Assembly (NCBI GenBank): GCA_030602615.1
Contig: JAUVZM010000007.1
Coordinates: 1 to 64,000 of the forward strand
DNA from: a bacterium
GTDB lineage: Bacteria; Armatimonadota; Zipacnadia; Zipacnadales; Zipacnadaceae
Direction: 5' to 3'
DNA: 64,000 nucleotides
The position numbers and the translations under genes are program-made. Positions 30,188-39,309 of the stretch are shown piece after piece. Under the pieces are notes generated by a model, which ran no database searches, was not told the DNA's origin, and worked only from the letters and a program-made list of their open reading frames with translations. The first letter of the stretch is position 1; every line of letters starts with the position of its first letter.

Positions 30188-30955
30188 ATGAAAGAAGAAA
30201 CAGTAGCCGCAGTGGTTCTGGCGGCGGGTCACGGGTCTGACCCGGTGGCTCGGGCGGCCGGCGTAGCCCACAAGGCGCTGGTGCAGGTGGGCGGCGAGCG
30301 GGTGGTAACTCGCGTGGTAGCCGCGCTGCGCCAGGCGCGGCTGGTGGACGATCTAGTAGTGGTGACCGCTCCTGGCTCGCCGGTAGTCGAGGTGCTGCCC
30401 ACTGCCGCAGCTTCTACGGTGGCCGAGGGCTACACTCTATTGGATACCACACAGGCCGGATTTGCCTATCACAGCGCCCGCGACCAGCTTCTGGTGGTCA
30501 CGTGTGATCTGCCCCTGCTGACCGGGGAAGCCGTAGACCATTTTGTCGCCGCAGCTCTCAACACTGGCGCAGAATTGTGTTACAGTATGGTAGAGGCAGC
30601 ACAACTGGCCAATATTCACCCTGGCGTAGGCCGACTCGTAGTTCACCTTAAAGACGGCGATTACTGCGGCGGCAATGTGGTCCTGATTGGCCGCAGTTTT
30701 TTTGAACGCGAGGGCGAGCGGATCAACCGGGCCTATGCAGGCCGCAAAAGTGCGGTGCACTTGGCGGCCATGCTGGGTGTAGGCTTTATAGTGCGTTTCC
30801 TGCTGCGGCGCTTGACAGTAGATGATATTACCCAGCGGGCCCGCGAATTGCTACACTGCGAGGTGGCCGCGATCTGCTCGCCTTATCCGGAAGTAGCCTT
30901 CGATCTGGATAGGCCTGAACATATAGCTGCAGCCGAAGCACTGATGGGCCACTGA
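30188..30955 (+). CDS. MobA-like NTP transferase domain protein
   Basis: VAAVVLAAGHGSDPVARAAGVAHKALVQVGG; VVTCDLPLLT. Confidence 0.82.
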   Translation: MKEETVAAVVLAAGHGSDPVARAAGVAHKALVQVGGERVVTRVVAALRQARLVDDLVVVTAPGSPVVEVLPTAAASTVAEGYTLLDTTQAGFAYHSARDQLLVVTCDLPLLTGEAVDHFVAAALNTGAELCYSMVEAAQLANIHPGVGRLVVHLKDGDYCGGNVVLIGRSFFEREGERINRAYAGRKSAVHLAAMLGVGFIVRFLLRRLTVDDITQRARELLHCEVAAICSPYPEVAFDLDRPEHIAAAEALMGH

Positions 30956-31087
30956 AATTGAGTGAGGCGTAGGCAAGCCGTAAGACGCGGGCGTGGCATC
31001 CCCGGTGAACATGCGTCTCTTCAGGGCACTGGTGGCGGCCATCGCACTCAACAATGTCCACGCCATTGCAAGGATGCTGCATATCAG

Positions 31088-31918
31088 ATGATAGGTGGGG
31101 AACGATTGACAGTGCACCATAAACGGCAGTCTACTCGAACCATGGTCGAACACGTGACCATTGCCCTCCCTCGTTTGCCGGCGGGCTTTGCCGGCACAAC
31201 CGTGGCGGTGATATCCGACCTGCACGCCGGGATAAGGCGCGGAGGCACCCCCGGGGTGAAGAGGGTCGTCGAGGAGGCCAACGCCCTCCAGCCCGACATC
31301 ATCGTCCTGCTGGGCGACATGGTTCATAAAGGCCGGCACGCGAGCAGATATCTGCCCCTGCTCTCCGAACTTGAGGCCAAGGAGGGCATCTGGGCAGCCC
31401 TGGGCAATCATGAGCATAGCTTCCTGTGGTATTCCCGGTACGTGGGACCGTCGCGCGGGCCTTCGGTCGAGCAGTGGCGCCCGATGTACGCCGAAGCCGG
31501 GATAGAGCTTCTGGTCAACGAAGCTATACCTCTGGAGAAAGGCGGCTCACGCCTTTGGCTGGTCGGGGTTGACGATGCCTACAGTGGCTATGACGACCTG
31601 CCCGCAGCTCTACAAGGCGTGGATAAGACCGAGTTCTGCCTGGCGATTACGCATTCTCCCGACCTCATAGACGATCCGCGCATCGCGGAAGTAGACCTGG
31701 TTCTGGCCGGCCACACCCACGGCGGCCAGATCTGCCTGCCGCTCTTGGGGCCGCCCTTGGCACCGTGTCGCCGACCCAGAGAGCGGGCGGCCGGGCTGCT
31801 GCGCAGCAGCGGGACGACGATGTATGTCACCCGGGGCGTCGGGGAGGCTATGCCGATCCGCTTCCGCTCCCCGCGAGAAATGCCCCTGATCACGTTGCGC
31901 AGAGAAAGTAGCTCGTAG
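31088..31918 (+). CDS. Metallophosphoesterase (YkuE/LpxG-like calcineurin-type)
   Basis: VISDLHAG, LLGDMVHKG, GNHEHSF, ITHSPDL, LAGHTHGGQ; start 31088 or 31142. Confidence 0.9.
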   Translation: MIGGERLTVHHKRQSTRTMVEHVTIALPRLPAGFAGTTVAVISDLHAGIRRGGTPGVKRVVEEANALQPDIIVLLGDMVHKGRHASRYLPLLSELEAKEGIWAALGNHEHSFLWYSRYVGPSRGPSVEQWRPMYAEAGIELLVNEAIPLEKGGSRLWLVGVDDAYSGYDDLPAALQGVDKTEFCLAITHSPDLIDDPRIAEVDLVLAGHTHGGQICLPLLGPPLAPCRRPRERAAGLLRSSGTTMYVTRGVGEAMPIRFRSPREMPLITLRRESSS

Positions 31919-32054
31919 TGGATAGTCGCTGCCGACGGACGCTCGGCTGTACTACCTGGGGGAGGAACTGATGTATCAAGTGAGGAATCCAGAGGAGAGA
32001 CTCTGGCAGCGGCGAGGACGGCCGCAAACCTGCTCAACAAGGAGATGAAAGTCT

Positions 32055-32516
32055 ATGACCGAGAAGGGCGTATGTCCACACTGCGGCGAACCCGTTTATG
32101 CGACTGATGAGGTTTGCATGTCCTGCGGCAAATCGTTGGGGCAGGCCGGGCCGCCACTCCCCCGCGCGCCGGAGCCTACCCCATCCGCCGCTGCTGGCCG
32201 CCGTCCGAGGGCAGACCCTCTCCCTGGCCGCATCGTTTTCATGTTCGGCGACTTCTGGGACGTTTTTCCGTGGCTGGCTCTGATTATGGACGTCCTTCCG
32301 GTCTTGGTCCGGTACACCGCATTTGATCCGCGCGAGTTGGCTCCTGCTTTGCTAATCCTCTTCGCAGCAGTCATCAGCCTCTGGGGTCTGGCCCTGGTAA
32401 TCTGGATCATAGTCGACGTTCTAGACCAAGAAGCCGGCTGGTGGTGGATACCCATAGCTATATTCTTCTGCCACCCGATAGGGCTAATACTGTACCTGTT
32501 GACGGGCCGCGACTAG
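32055..32516 (+). CDS. Zinc-ribbon membrane protein
   Basis: CPHCGEPVYATDEVCMSCGKSL plus three TM helices. Confidence 0.75.
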   Translation: MTEKGVCPHCGEPVYATDEVCMSCGKSLGQAGPPLPRAPEPTPSAAAGRRPRADPLPGRIVFMFGDFWDVFPWLALIMDVLPVLVRYTAFDPRELAPALLILFAAVISLWGLALVIWIIVDVLDQEAGWWWIPIAIFFCHPIGLILYLLTGRD

Positions 32517-32574
32517 CGAGCACCCGCAGGTCTAGTTACTTGCGTGGGCATGGACGCAAAAAGGGCACCTGGCC

Positions 32575-32790
32575 AAAGAGCCGGCGGCCGAATTGATCCG
32601 CACACAGGGCACGATGATGTATGTCACCCGCGGTGATGCTGAGGGTATGCCGATCCGCTTCCGCTCCCCTCGAGAAATGCCCTTGATTACTTTGCGCAGA
32701 GAAAGTGGCTCGTAGTGGATCATCGCCGCCAATGGACGTTTGGTTGTAGCATATTGAGGAGGAATCTGTGTATCAAGCAGAGAATCTGTC
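32575..32790 (+). pseudogene. Metallophosphoesterase C-terminal duplicate remnant
   Basis: TMMYVTRGDAEGMPIRFRSPREMPLITLRRESGS* vs TTMYVTRGVGEAMPIRFRSPREMPLITLRRESSS*; similarity continues past the stop. Confidence 0.8.
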
Positions 32791-33044
32791 AATGAGTAGA
32801 AACCCGAGTGAAGGACTCCGCAAGCGCCCCATGTTAGCTAATCGGGGGTAATATGACCGTCAAGAGGGCTCCAAACTCACATTCTGCAGATGAATGCCTG
32901 AGCCGGAGAGGAATTCCTGCGTCGGATGGGGAATCTTAACAGTACCAATAAACTATATGGGCAATTCCGGCTAGAACCAGTAACAAGGGATAACGGAAAT
33001 TGCCGGTCATGTGAGATAACCTGGCTTAGAAGGAGGAAACGAAA

Positions 33045-34247
33045 GTGAAAACCAGATTAACCGTTGTTTGTGGGGCAGTGCTCTGCGGCATAATAGTCTG
33101 CTGCAGCGCCGGAAACGCCGCCGCTTTGGAAGTCGTGGACGGCTTTTCTGTGATGTCGCTCGCCTTCTCGCCCGACGGCAAGGTCGTGGCCGCCGGGGGC
33201 GGAGACAATGTTGCGAACGGGGGCGAGGTGCTATTCTGGGATGCGCAGACCGGGGTGTTGCTGCGGAAGCTGACCGGGCACACCGATTTCGTGACATCGA
33301 TCACCTTCTCACCGGATGGCAAGACGCTGGCGAGCGGAAGCAAGGATGAGACTGTGATATTGTGGGACACGCAAACGGGCGAGCCAAAGCGTACGCTCAC
33401 CGGGCACTGGGGTCGGGTCAGTGCCGTGGCCTTCTCGCCAGACGGCAAGATTCTGGTCAGCGGCAGTTCGGACTGGACGGTGAGACTATGGGATGTCGAC
33501 AGCGGGGCGTTGGTGCAGACCCTGGTTGAGTTCCCCCATGGGGCAAGTGCGGTCACCTTCTCGCCCGACGGCACCATGCTCGCAACGACGAGTCCAGAGC
33601 AGCCGGAGAGCGACACCAAGGGTGAGCCGACAAAGGCTCAGGCCGAGCGGGTATTTGTTCTTGTTGAGGAGGCATTGGCAGCGAAGAGAGCAGGCCGACT
33701 TGACGAAGCGGAAGCCAAGCTGCGTCAGGCGCTTGAACTCGATCCCCACAACGTTCGTGCCCACTGGGTCCTGGCCCTGCGTATCGGCGGCGCCCCGCCC
33801 AACAATAGAGGCACACTGTCACCGCATGAGGCCGAGGCGCTTCAGGTCGTTGAGATGCGCAACAGCTCCCCACGACCCCAGGAACTGGCGTCGTGGGGTG
33901 CGGAAAAGTGGAGCGGTGGCGCGCACCTGCTTGGTAAATGTAAGTACGGCAGCTCGTTGACGCTTCTTCTTCCTGTGGCGAGCGCAGGCCGTGTACGGGT
34001 TGATCTGTATGCGACGCAAGCGCCCGGTTACGGTCAATTCCAGGTGTCAATGGACGGCCAGAAGATCGGTGAGATCTTCGATGGGTTTGCCCCGGCAGTA
34101 AGACCCAGTGGCCGCATTTCGCTCGGCACGGTCTCCCTCGATGCTGGTGTGCATCGGCTGCGCTTTGATGTGGTCGGGAAAAACCCAGCGTCCTGGGACT
34201 TCTGGCTTGGCATTGATTGCATTGATCTTGTCCCACTGCCCGAGTAG
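33045..34247 (+). CDS. Secreted WD40-repeat protein with TPR-like segment and C-terminal beta-sandwich/CBM-like region
   Basis: Repeated V.SIAFSPDGK..ASGS.D.TV.LWD motifs; RAGRLDEAEAKLRQALELDPHNVRAHW; DAGVHRLRFDVVG. Confidence 0.82.
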   Translation: MKTRLTVVCGAVLCGIIVCCSAGNAAALEVVDGFSVMSLAFSPDGKVVAAGGGDNVANGGEVLFWDAQTGVLLRKLTGHTDFVTSITFSPDGKTLASGSKDETVILWDTQTGEPKRTLTGHWGRVSAVAFSPDGKILVSGSSDWTVRLWDVDSGALVQTLVEFPHGASAVTFSPDGTMLATTSPEQPESDTKGEPTKAQAERVFVLVEEALAAKRAGRLDEAEAKLRQALELDPHNVRAHWVLALRIGGAPPNNRGTLSPHEAEALQVVEMRNSSPRPQELASWGAEKWSGGAHLLGKCKYGSSLTLLLPVASAGRVRVDLYATQAPGYGQFQVSMDGQKIGEIFDGFAPAVRPSGRISLGTVSLDAGVHRLRFDVVGKNPASWDFWLGIDCIDLVPLPE

Positions 34248-34287
34248 ACGGGGGTGGTCATTCCGTGACTTAGACGGATTATGACCA

Positions 34288-35622
34288 ATGAAACATCTTC
34301 GCCAGGATAATCAACCCGCGCTGCGCTCTCGCCCGGCTGAGGGTAGGATAGCCTGGAAGCACAAGCTCCTGTATGGCATGGGCTATCTCAGTGTGGCCCT
34401 GACCACGGACATGACGCTGACGTGGCTGCTGAAGCGCTATCGCCCTGATCCCGCCGACCCCAAGTGGAACGTGCTGGTGACGGCCGGTGCCTTCGCTGCG
34501 GCGCTGGTCGTCGGACGCATCATGGACGCCGTCGCCGACCCCCTGGTCGGCTTCTGGAGCGATCGCGTGCAGACCCGCTGGGGCCGGCGCAAGCCGTTTA
34601 TCTTCATCGGTGCTCCGCTCCTGGCTATCATGTTTGTGCTCATCTGGATACCGCCCACCTCCACCGTCTCCCTGCTCAACGGCCTCTATCTGGCCGTCAC
34701 CGCGTCGCTTTTCTTCTTCTTCTTCACGGTAGTCGTCTGCCCGTACCTGGCCATGCTCCCGGAGATCACGTCCGACCCCGCCGAACGGGTGCGGCTTACC
34801 ACGTGGCAGGGCGGCTTCAACATCCTGGGCGCCGTCGGTGGTATGCTCATCGCGGGCTATCTCATTGATCACTACGGCTACCTCACGATGGCCCTCTGGT
34901 TTGCTCCCGCAGTCCTGTTGTGTTCATGGGCACCACTGCTGGTTCCTACGCCGGCTGAAAGTGCAGCACCGTCAGACTTCCCCCTCGCTCAGGCTCTCCT
35001 TACCACGCTGCGCAACCCCTTCTTCCTGCCCTATGTGGTAAGCCAACTGCTCTTTTGGATGGCCCTGCGCATCATCATGGGAGCACTCCCCAAGCTGGTC
35101 GAAGTCCGTGCCGAGGTTGCCGAGACTCAGCAGGGCATAGTCATGGCTGCCGGCCTGTTGGTGGCTGCTCTGGTGTTTCCGTTCATGCCGGGCCTGGCCC
35201 GCCGTATGGGCAAAAAGGTAATCCTGCTGGGCGCCATGTTGTACTTCGGAGTGGTGATGATCCCGCTCATCTTCCTGGGCAATCTCCCGCTTCCCCTGTC
35301 GGCCTTTGGGCAGGCAGTCCTGGTCATGGCGTTGGCTGGGCCGGCTATCGCTGTGCTGTTCACACTGCCTAACGCCATCGTCGCTGACATCGTGGACCGC
35401 GACGAAGAACAGACTGGTCAACGCCGCGAAGCCATCTACTTTGGCGTGCAGGGCTTTATTGTGAAGGCGGGCCTGGGCTTAGGGATAGGCCTGGCCGCGT
35501 TGGAACTTGCCCACTTCGGGGAGACGGCCGCTCGCCAGGGGGGATTCGTGGCTTGCCCACTGACCGCGATGGCCTTCGCCTGGCTGGCTGCCGCGGTCTT
35601 GACCAGGTATCGCGGGGACTGA
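34288..35622 (+). CDS. MFS sugar:cation symporter (GPH/MelB-like)
   Basis: DAVADPLVGFWSDRVQTRWGRRKPFIFIGAPL signature; 12-TM-like hydrophobicity. Confidence 0.9.
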   Translation: MKHLRQDNQPALRSRPAEGRIAWKHKLLYGMGYLSVALTTDMTLTWLLKRYRPDPADPKWNVLVTAGAFAAALVVGRIMDAVADPLVGFWSDRVQTRWGRRKPFIFIGAPLLAIMFVLIWIPPTSTVSLLNGLYLAVTASLFFFFFTVVVCPYLAMLPEITSDPAERVRLTTWQGGFNILGAVGGMLIAGYLIDHYGYLTMALWFAPAVLLCSWAPLLVPTPAESAAPSDFPLAQALLTTLRNPFFLPYVVSQLLFWMALRIIMGALPKLVEVRAEVAETQQGIVMAAGLLVAALVFPFMPGLARRMGKKVILLGAMLYFGVVMIPLIFLGNLPLPLSAFGQAVLVMALAGPAIAVLFTLPNAIVADIVDRDEEQTGQRREAIYFGVQGFIVKAGLGLGIGLAALELAHFGETAARQGGFVACPLTAMAFAWLAAAVLTRYRGD

Positions 35623-35909
35623 GAGCCACCTTGTTACAGCGAATGCCGAATCATCCATGAGTGGCCATTCCCCGTACATTCATCGGGCTGCCCGCCGTCT
35701 GGGGGAATGTAGTGGCGCTTTCCAGCTCATCGGGAGATTATCTGTGTTTTCTGGGCCGATGTGATCAGGATCGCGCGGCTACTTCTCTGTTTTAGATGCA
35801 CCAGTCGTTCCGCACAAAGGACACTACTCACAGAGGGCGAAATCAACCCCAAATCCAGCTCGTTGTGTGTTGAAATAAGAGATCGCAGGTAAACACAGGT
35901 AATACACCG

Positions 35910-36770
35910 ATGGCAACGGAGGGCCAGACCAGGGTATCCCGTCGCAAGTTTCTCAAATATCTTGCCTGCGGTGCTGGTGCTTTGCTGGCGGCTGATGTAG
36001 CCTTCGAGCGGCGATGGATACAGGTTACACGGCCCGAAATCACCATCCCCGGTCTGCCGCTGGCTCTCGACGGGCTGACCATGTGCCAGCTCACTGACAT
36101 CCACCACGGCCCCTTCGTGTCCATCGAGTACGTAAGGCGGATCGTGGACCTCGCCAATAGCCTCAAACCAGACATCATCGTCCTCACCGGCGACCACGTT
36201 TACCACGGTCCCAAATACATTGAGCCCGTCTGGGCAGAGCTGGTGCGGCTACAAGCGCCGCTGGGGGTATATTCGGCACTCGGTAACCACGACCACTGGG
36301 AGGGCATCGAGCGGAGCCGGGCCGCGCAGTCCCAAGCTGGAGTACCCGAGCTATTGAACACGAATGTGCCTATTGGTTTCGTCTGGCGGCGGGGAGCTCG
36401 CCTATGGTTGGCAGGCGTAGGGGACTTGTGGGAAGATGAGCAAGAGCTTGACCAGGCCCTGGCCGGGGTGCCCCCGGATGAGCCTGCCATTTTGCTCTCT
36501 CACAATCCCGACTACGCGGACGATGTGAATGACCCACGAGTCAAGCTCATCCTGGCCGGGCACACCCATGGTGGGCAGGTGGTCATCCCCTGGCTCGGCC
36601 CGGTCACGACTCCATGCCAACGCAAATATGCTATGGGCCTGGTCAAGACCGACGTCAGCCAAGTGTACATCAGCCGGGGTCTGGGCGTCGCCATCATCCC
36701 TGTGCGTATCAACTGCCGCCCCGAACTGCCCTTAATCACATTGTGTTGTGCTGACGGTGAAGTCACCTGA
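35910..36770 (+). CDS. Tat-exported metallophosphoesterase
   Basis: SRRKFLKYLACGAGALLAADVAF twin-arginine signal; LTDIHHG, LTGDHVYHG, GNHDHWEG, LAGHTHGGQ. Confidence 0.9.
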   Translation: MATEGQTRVSRRKFLKYLACGAGALLAADVAFERRWIQVTRPEITIPGLPLALDGLTMCQLTDIHHGPFVSIEYVRRIVDLANSLKPDIIVLTGDHVYHGPKYIEPVWAELVRLQAPLGVYSALGNHDHWEGIERSRAAQSQAGVPELLNTNVPIGFVWRRGARLWLAGVGDLWEDEQELDQALAGVPPDEPAILLSHNPDYADDVNDPRVKLILAGHTHGGQVVIPWLGPVTTPCQRKYAMGLVKTDVSQVYISRGLGVAIIPVRINCRPELPLITLCCADGEVT

Positions 36771-36918
36771 GTCAGAACTGGGCACTATGTCAGGGGAGAT
36801 GGATGATTTGGCTTGGAAAAGACGTACTTACGATGCAGCTCTGGGTCGGATCGTCTCCTGGTACAGGAGCTAGGCGAATCTAGCCATATCGTACTGGGCT
36901 TTACGGCGCCGGAGAAAG

Positions 36919-36950
36919 AGCGCCGCCCCTGGGCGTCCTGAGGCGGCGCT
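36919..36950. terminator. Strong hairpin between convergent genes, possible bidirectional terminator
   Basis: AGCGCCGCC (36919-36927) / GGCGGCGCT (36942-36950) perfect 9-bp stem. Confidence 0.6.
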
Positions 36951-36983
36951 GGTGTTTCCTGTTAGGCTATCTGCCACTACCGG

Positions 36984-38471
36984 CTAGCTGGCGTCTTCGG
37001 TCTGAGCAGGAGGCTCACCCTCGCGGGCGGTATCTACTATTGAGCGGCGGCGCCGCCAGATGACTACCGCAACGATGAGCGGTACAAAGAACAGTCCGTA
37101 GAGCAAAACGCGGACGAGAATCATGCCGAGCACCGATGCGACGCGGACAAAGCCGGCCCATGCCGCGCGCAAGCCCCGAGCTGTGAGAATAGGCTGAGGC
37201 ATCTTTTCCCGCAGAGTCGCACTTATCGTGGACAGCGCCACTTCTCGCTGTACGCTGAACACCTCGTCCTGGGCCTGGCCGAGTTCAGTCTGGGTTTGCT
37301 GCAACTCGGTATCTATCTGCGGCCTTTTCGCCTTTGGTGCCGCTGCCCGGCGTACCTGGAGCTGCTGAGTCTTCTGCTGGCTCTGCGTAATAGCGCGGGC
37401 GGCTCTGGTGTACTCGTCGGTCATATCCTCCCCGACGATCTCCCGCTTGGCTACGTAGCCCAAGGCACCGAGAGCGTTGATAACATTGGCCAACTCGGGT
37501 GTGGGCACCTTGCCGACGATCTGTGCAGTACTGGGCTGACCCGGTGTATCGTGCCGCGTCAAGCTCGATTGAAGTATGAAGCCACCGCATTCGTAAAAGG
37601 TCCGTTCTGCGCTGACCACTGACTGCTGAATGTCAGTCACCCAGACCTCAATGGCGGCGTCATACGCCAGTTGCAGCATCCGGCGCAGGCCGTAGTTGCG
37701 GTCCGGTAATCCTGGAGTTACCGCCGTGGTACTCATCCCCAGCTCTTCCCACCGTTTCTTGCTTAGCATCTGGGCGTGGCCGTCCGCGAAGCCCGCATTG
37801 AGGCCGTCACCGTCATTGTGCCGGAATGCCGGCGTACCGTCCGGTTGTGCGTCATAGATGATTATGGCCTTAGACTCGTCGGGAATATCCTCCAGCTTCC
37901 ATTCGCTCCAGCGCTTAACCATGGCGTAGCTGCTCGGCTCCATGGGCGCCAGAGGGCATTGTAGAATCTCCTCGTTATTCAAGTATGCTGCCATGTCCTC
38001 GGTCCAGGTCCAAGCATTGGGCAGATGCCCGTCGTAGTCGTCGGCATACATCTGCATAGCTAGGACGACTTGCTTGACATTGCTCAGACAGCTAGAGACC
38101 CGTGCTTTCGCCCTGCCGCGGGAGAAAACGGGGAACAGGACGGCGGCTAGCACGGCACAAATGCCCACTACGGCAAACAGTTCCGCCAGCCGCAGTGTGA
38201 AGGCTGGCTTAGGTTTTGCTCCGGCTACTCGTTTCTGTGCAGACATCTTGGTCACCCTTTTCATCACGGCGTCTAGGATGTCTGCCGGGCGGCCCGTTAG
38301 CGTCTCGGTGAAAACTTCCCGGTCGGATTCAAGTTGCTCCAGCCACTGGCGACAGTCGGCACATTCGCTCAAGTGAGCCTCGACGGCTGTGCGCTCGTCT
38401 TGGTCACACTCCTCGTCCGCGTAGGCGGATACTGCTTCTCGCCACTGCTCGTGGCTATCCACTTGCGCCAC
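36984..38471 (-). CDS. Zinc-finger anti-sigma / pseudopilin-like / DUF4349-like fusion protein
   Basis: HLSECADCRQWLEQL zf-HC2; ELFAVVGICAVLAAVLFPVFSRGRAKARVSSCLSNVKQ and LNAGFADGHAQML pseudopilin features; IEVWVTDIQQSVVSAERTFYECGGFILQSS...VPTPELANVINALGALGYV DUF4349-like with coiled coil and C-terminal TM. Confidence 0.8.
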   Translation of the reverse strand: MAQVDSHEQWREAVSAYADEECDQDERTAVEAHLSECADCRQWLEQLESDREVFTETLTGRPADILDAVMKRVTKMSAQKRVAGAKPKPAFTLRLAELFAVVGICAVLAAVLFPVFSRGRAKARVSSCLSNVKQVVLAMQMYADDYDGHLPNAWTWTEDMAAYLNNEEILQCPLAPMEPSSYAMVKRWSEWKLEDIPDESKAIIIYDAQPDGTPAFRHNDGDGLNAGFADGHAQMLSKKRWEELGMSTTAVTPGLPDRNYGLRRMLQLAYDAAIEVWVTDIQQSVVSAERTFYECGGFILQSSLTRHDTPGQPSTAQIVGKVPTPELANVINALGALGYVAKREIVGEDMTDEYTRAARAITQSQQKTQQLQVRRAAAPKAKRPQIDTELQQTQTELGQAQDEVFSVQREVALSTISATLREKMPQPILTARGLRAAWAGFVRVASVLGMILVRVLLYGLFFVPLIVAVVIWRRRRSIVDTAREGEPPAQTEDAS

Positions 38472-38994
38472 CTCCCGCCCCCGCCATCGCTGTCCGCAGG
38501 GCCTGCTTGGCCCGGAAACAACGCACTCGGGCGTTATTGACGGTTATCCCCAGCATCTGGGCAATCTCCTGGTAGTCCATCTCCTGCAGGTACCTGGCGG
38601 CCAGTACCTCGCGATGTGCCAGCGGCAGAGTCTGCAGGACCAGAATTGTGTCGGTACTGTCCTCGGTCGGCGGCGTGCTCGGCTCCGGTATTCTGTCCCG
38701 CTCCAGGGATAGCTCCTGGGGCCTTTTCCGGGCGAGGTGCTTGCGGGCCATATTGCGGACGATGCCGTGCAGCCATGCGGCGAACTTGCCCGGCTCGTTC
38801 AGCTTGGCCAGCGACTGGTAAGCCTGGATGAAGGCTTCCTGGGCGATGTCCTGGGCGGCCTCGAAATCGCCGCACAGATGATGAGCCGCTGCTATCACCC
38901 GCGTCTGGTGGGTGCGCACGAGTTCGGCGTAGGCTCTGTTATCGCCCTGGAGCGTTCGTCGGACCATTTGCTCATCCCGGTACGAAATTGCCAT
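38455..38994 (-). CDS. RNA polymerase ECF sigma factor
   Basis: DFEAAQDIAQEAFIQAYQSLAKLNEPGKFAAWLHGIVRNMARKHLARKR; YQEIAQMLGITVNNARVRCFRAKQALR. Confidence 0.93.
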   Translation of the reverse strand: MAISYRDEQMVRRTLQGDNRAYAELVRTHQTRVIAAAHHLCGDFEAAQDIAQEAFIQAYQSLAKLNEPGKFAAWLHGIVRNMARKHLARKRPQELSLERDRIPEPSTPPTEDSTDTILVLQTLPLAHREVLAARYLQEMDYQEIAQMLGITVNNARVRCFRAKQALRTAMAGAGGGASG

Positions 38995-39309
38995 CAGGAC
39001 CTCTGGATCATCTGGCCGCTTCCGCCGAGTCCACCGCTAAGCTGGGCCGCCAGGGCAGACTCTACTGTCTAGATAGTGCCCCACGGAAGCGGTTTCATTA
39101 CACAGAGCCGGGAAAAGAACGCCCAGGGCACCTATCTCAGTTCTATTTCGCCAGCCCTGACCGTGTTCCTTGTGGTGATGCGATTCGGCCGGAGTGGCGC
39201 AGCGGATAACGAGCCGGGGAGTATGCACAACAGGAGGCACAAACCGTACAAGCACAGGCCGGTGGTGCTACGCGGATTGGCTTGGGCCAGCAGCACCTCG
39301 TCCTCGTTC

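Noticed and set aside
36984-38471. Regulated release of the anti-sigma domain by prepilin peptidase cleavage
   Set aside because: Attractive but the Gly at -1 of the pilin motif is absent, so it is not claimed as a mechanism.
39185-39225. tRNA 5'-half-like string ggccggagtggcgcagcggataacgagcc
   Set aside because: No matching acceptor, anticodon or T-arm (no GGTTCRA) follows; D-arm pairing is imperfect.
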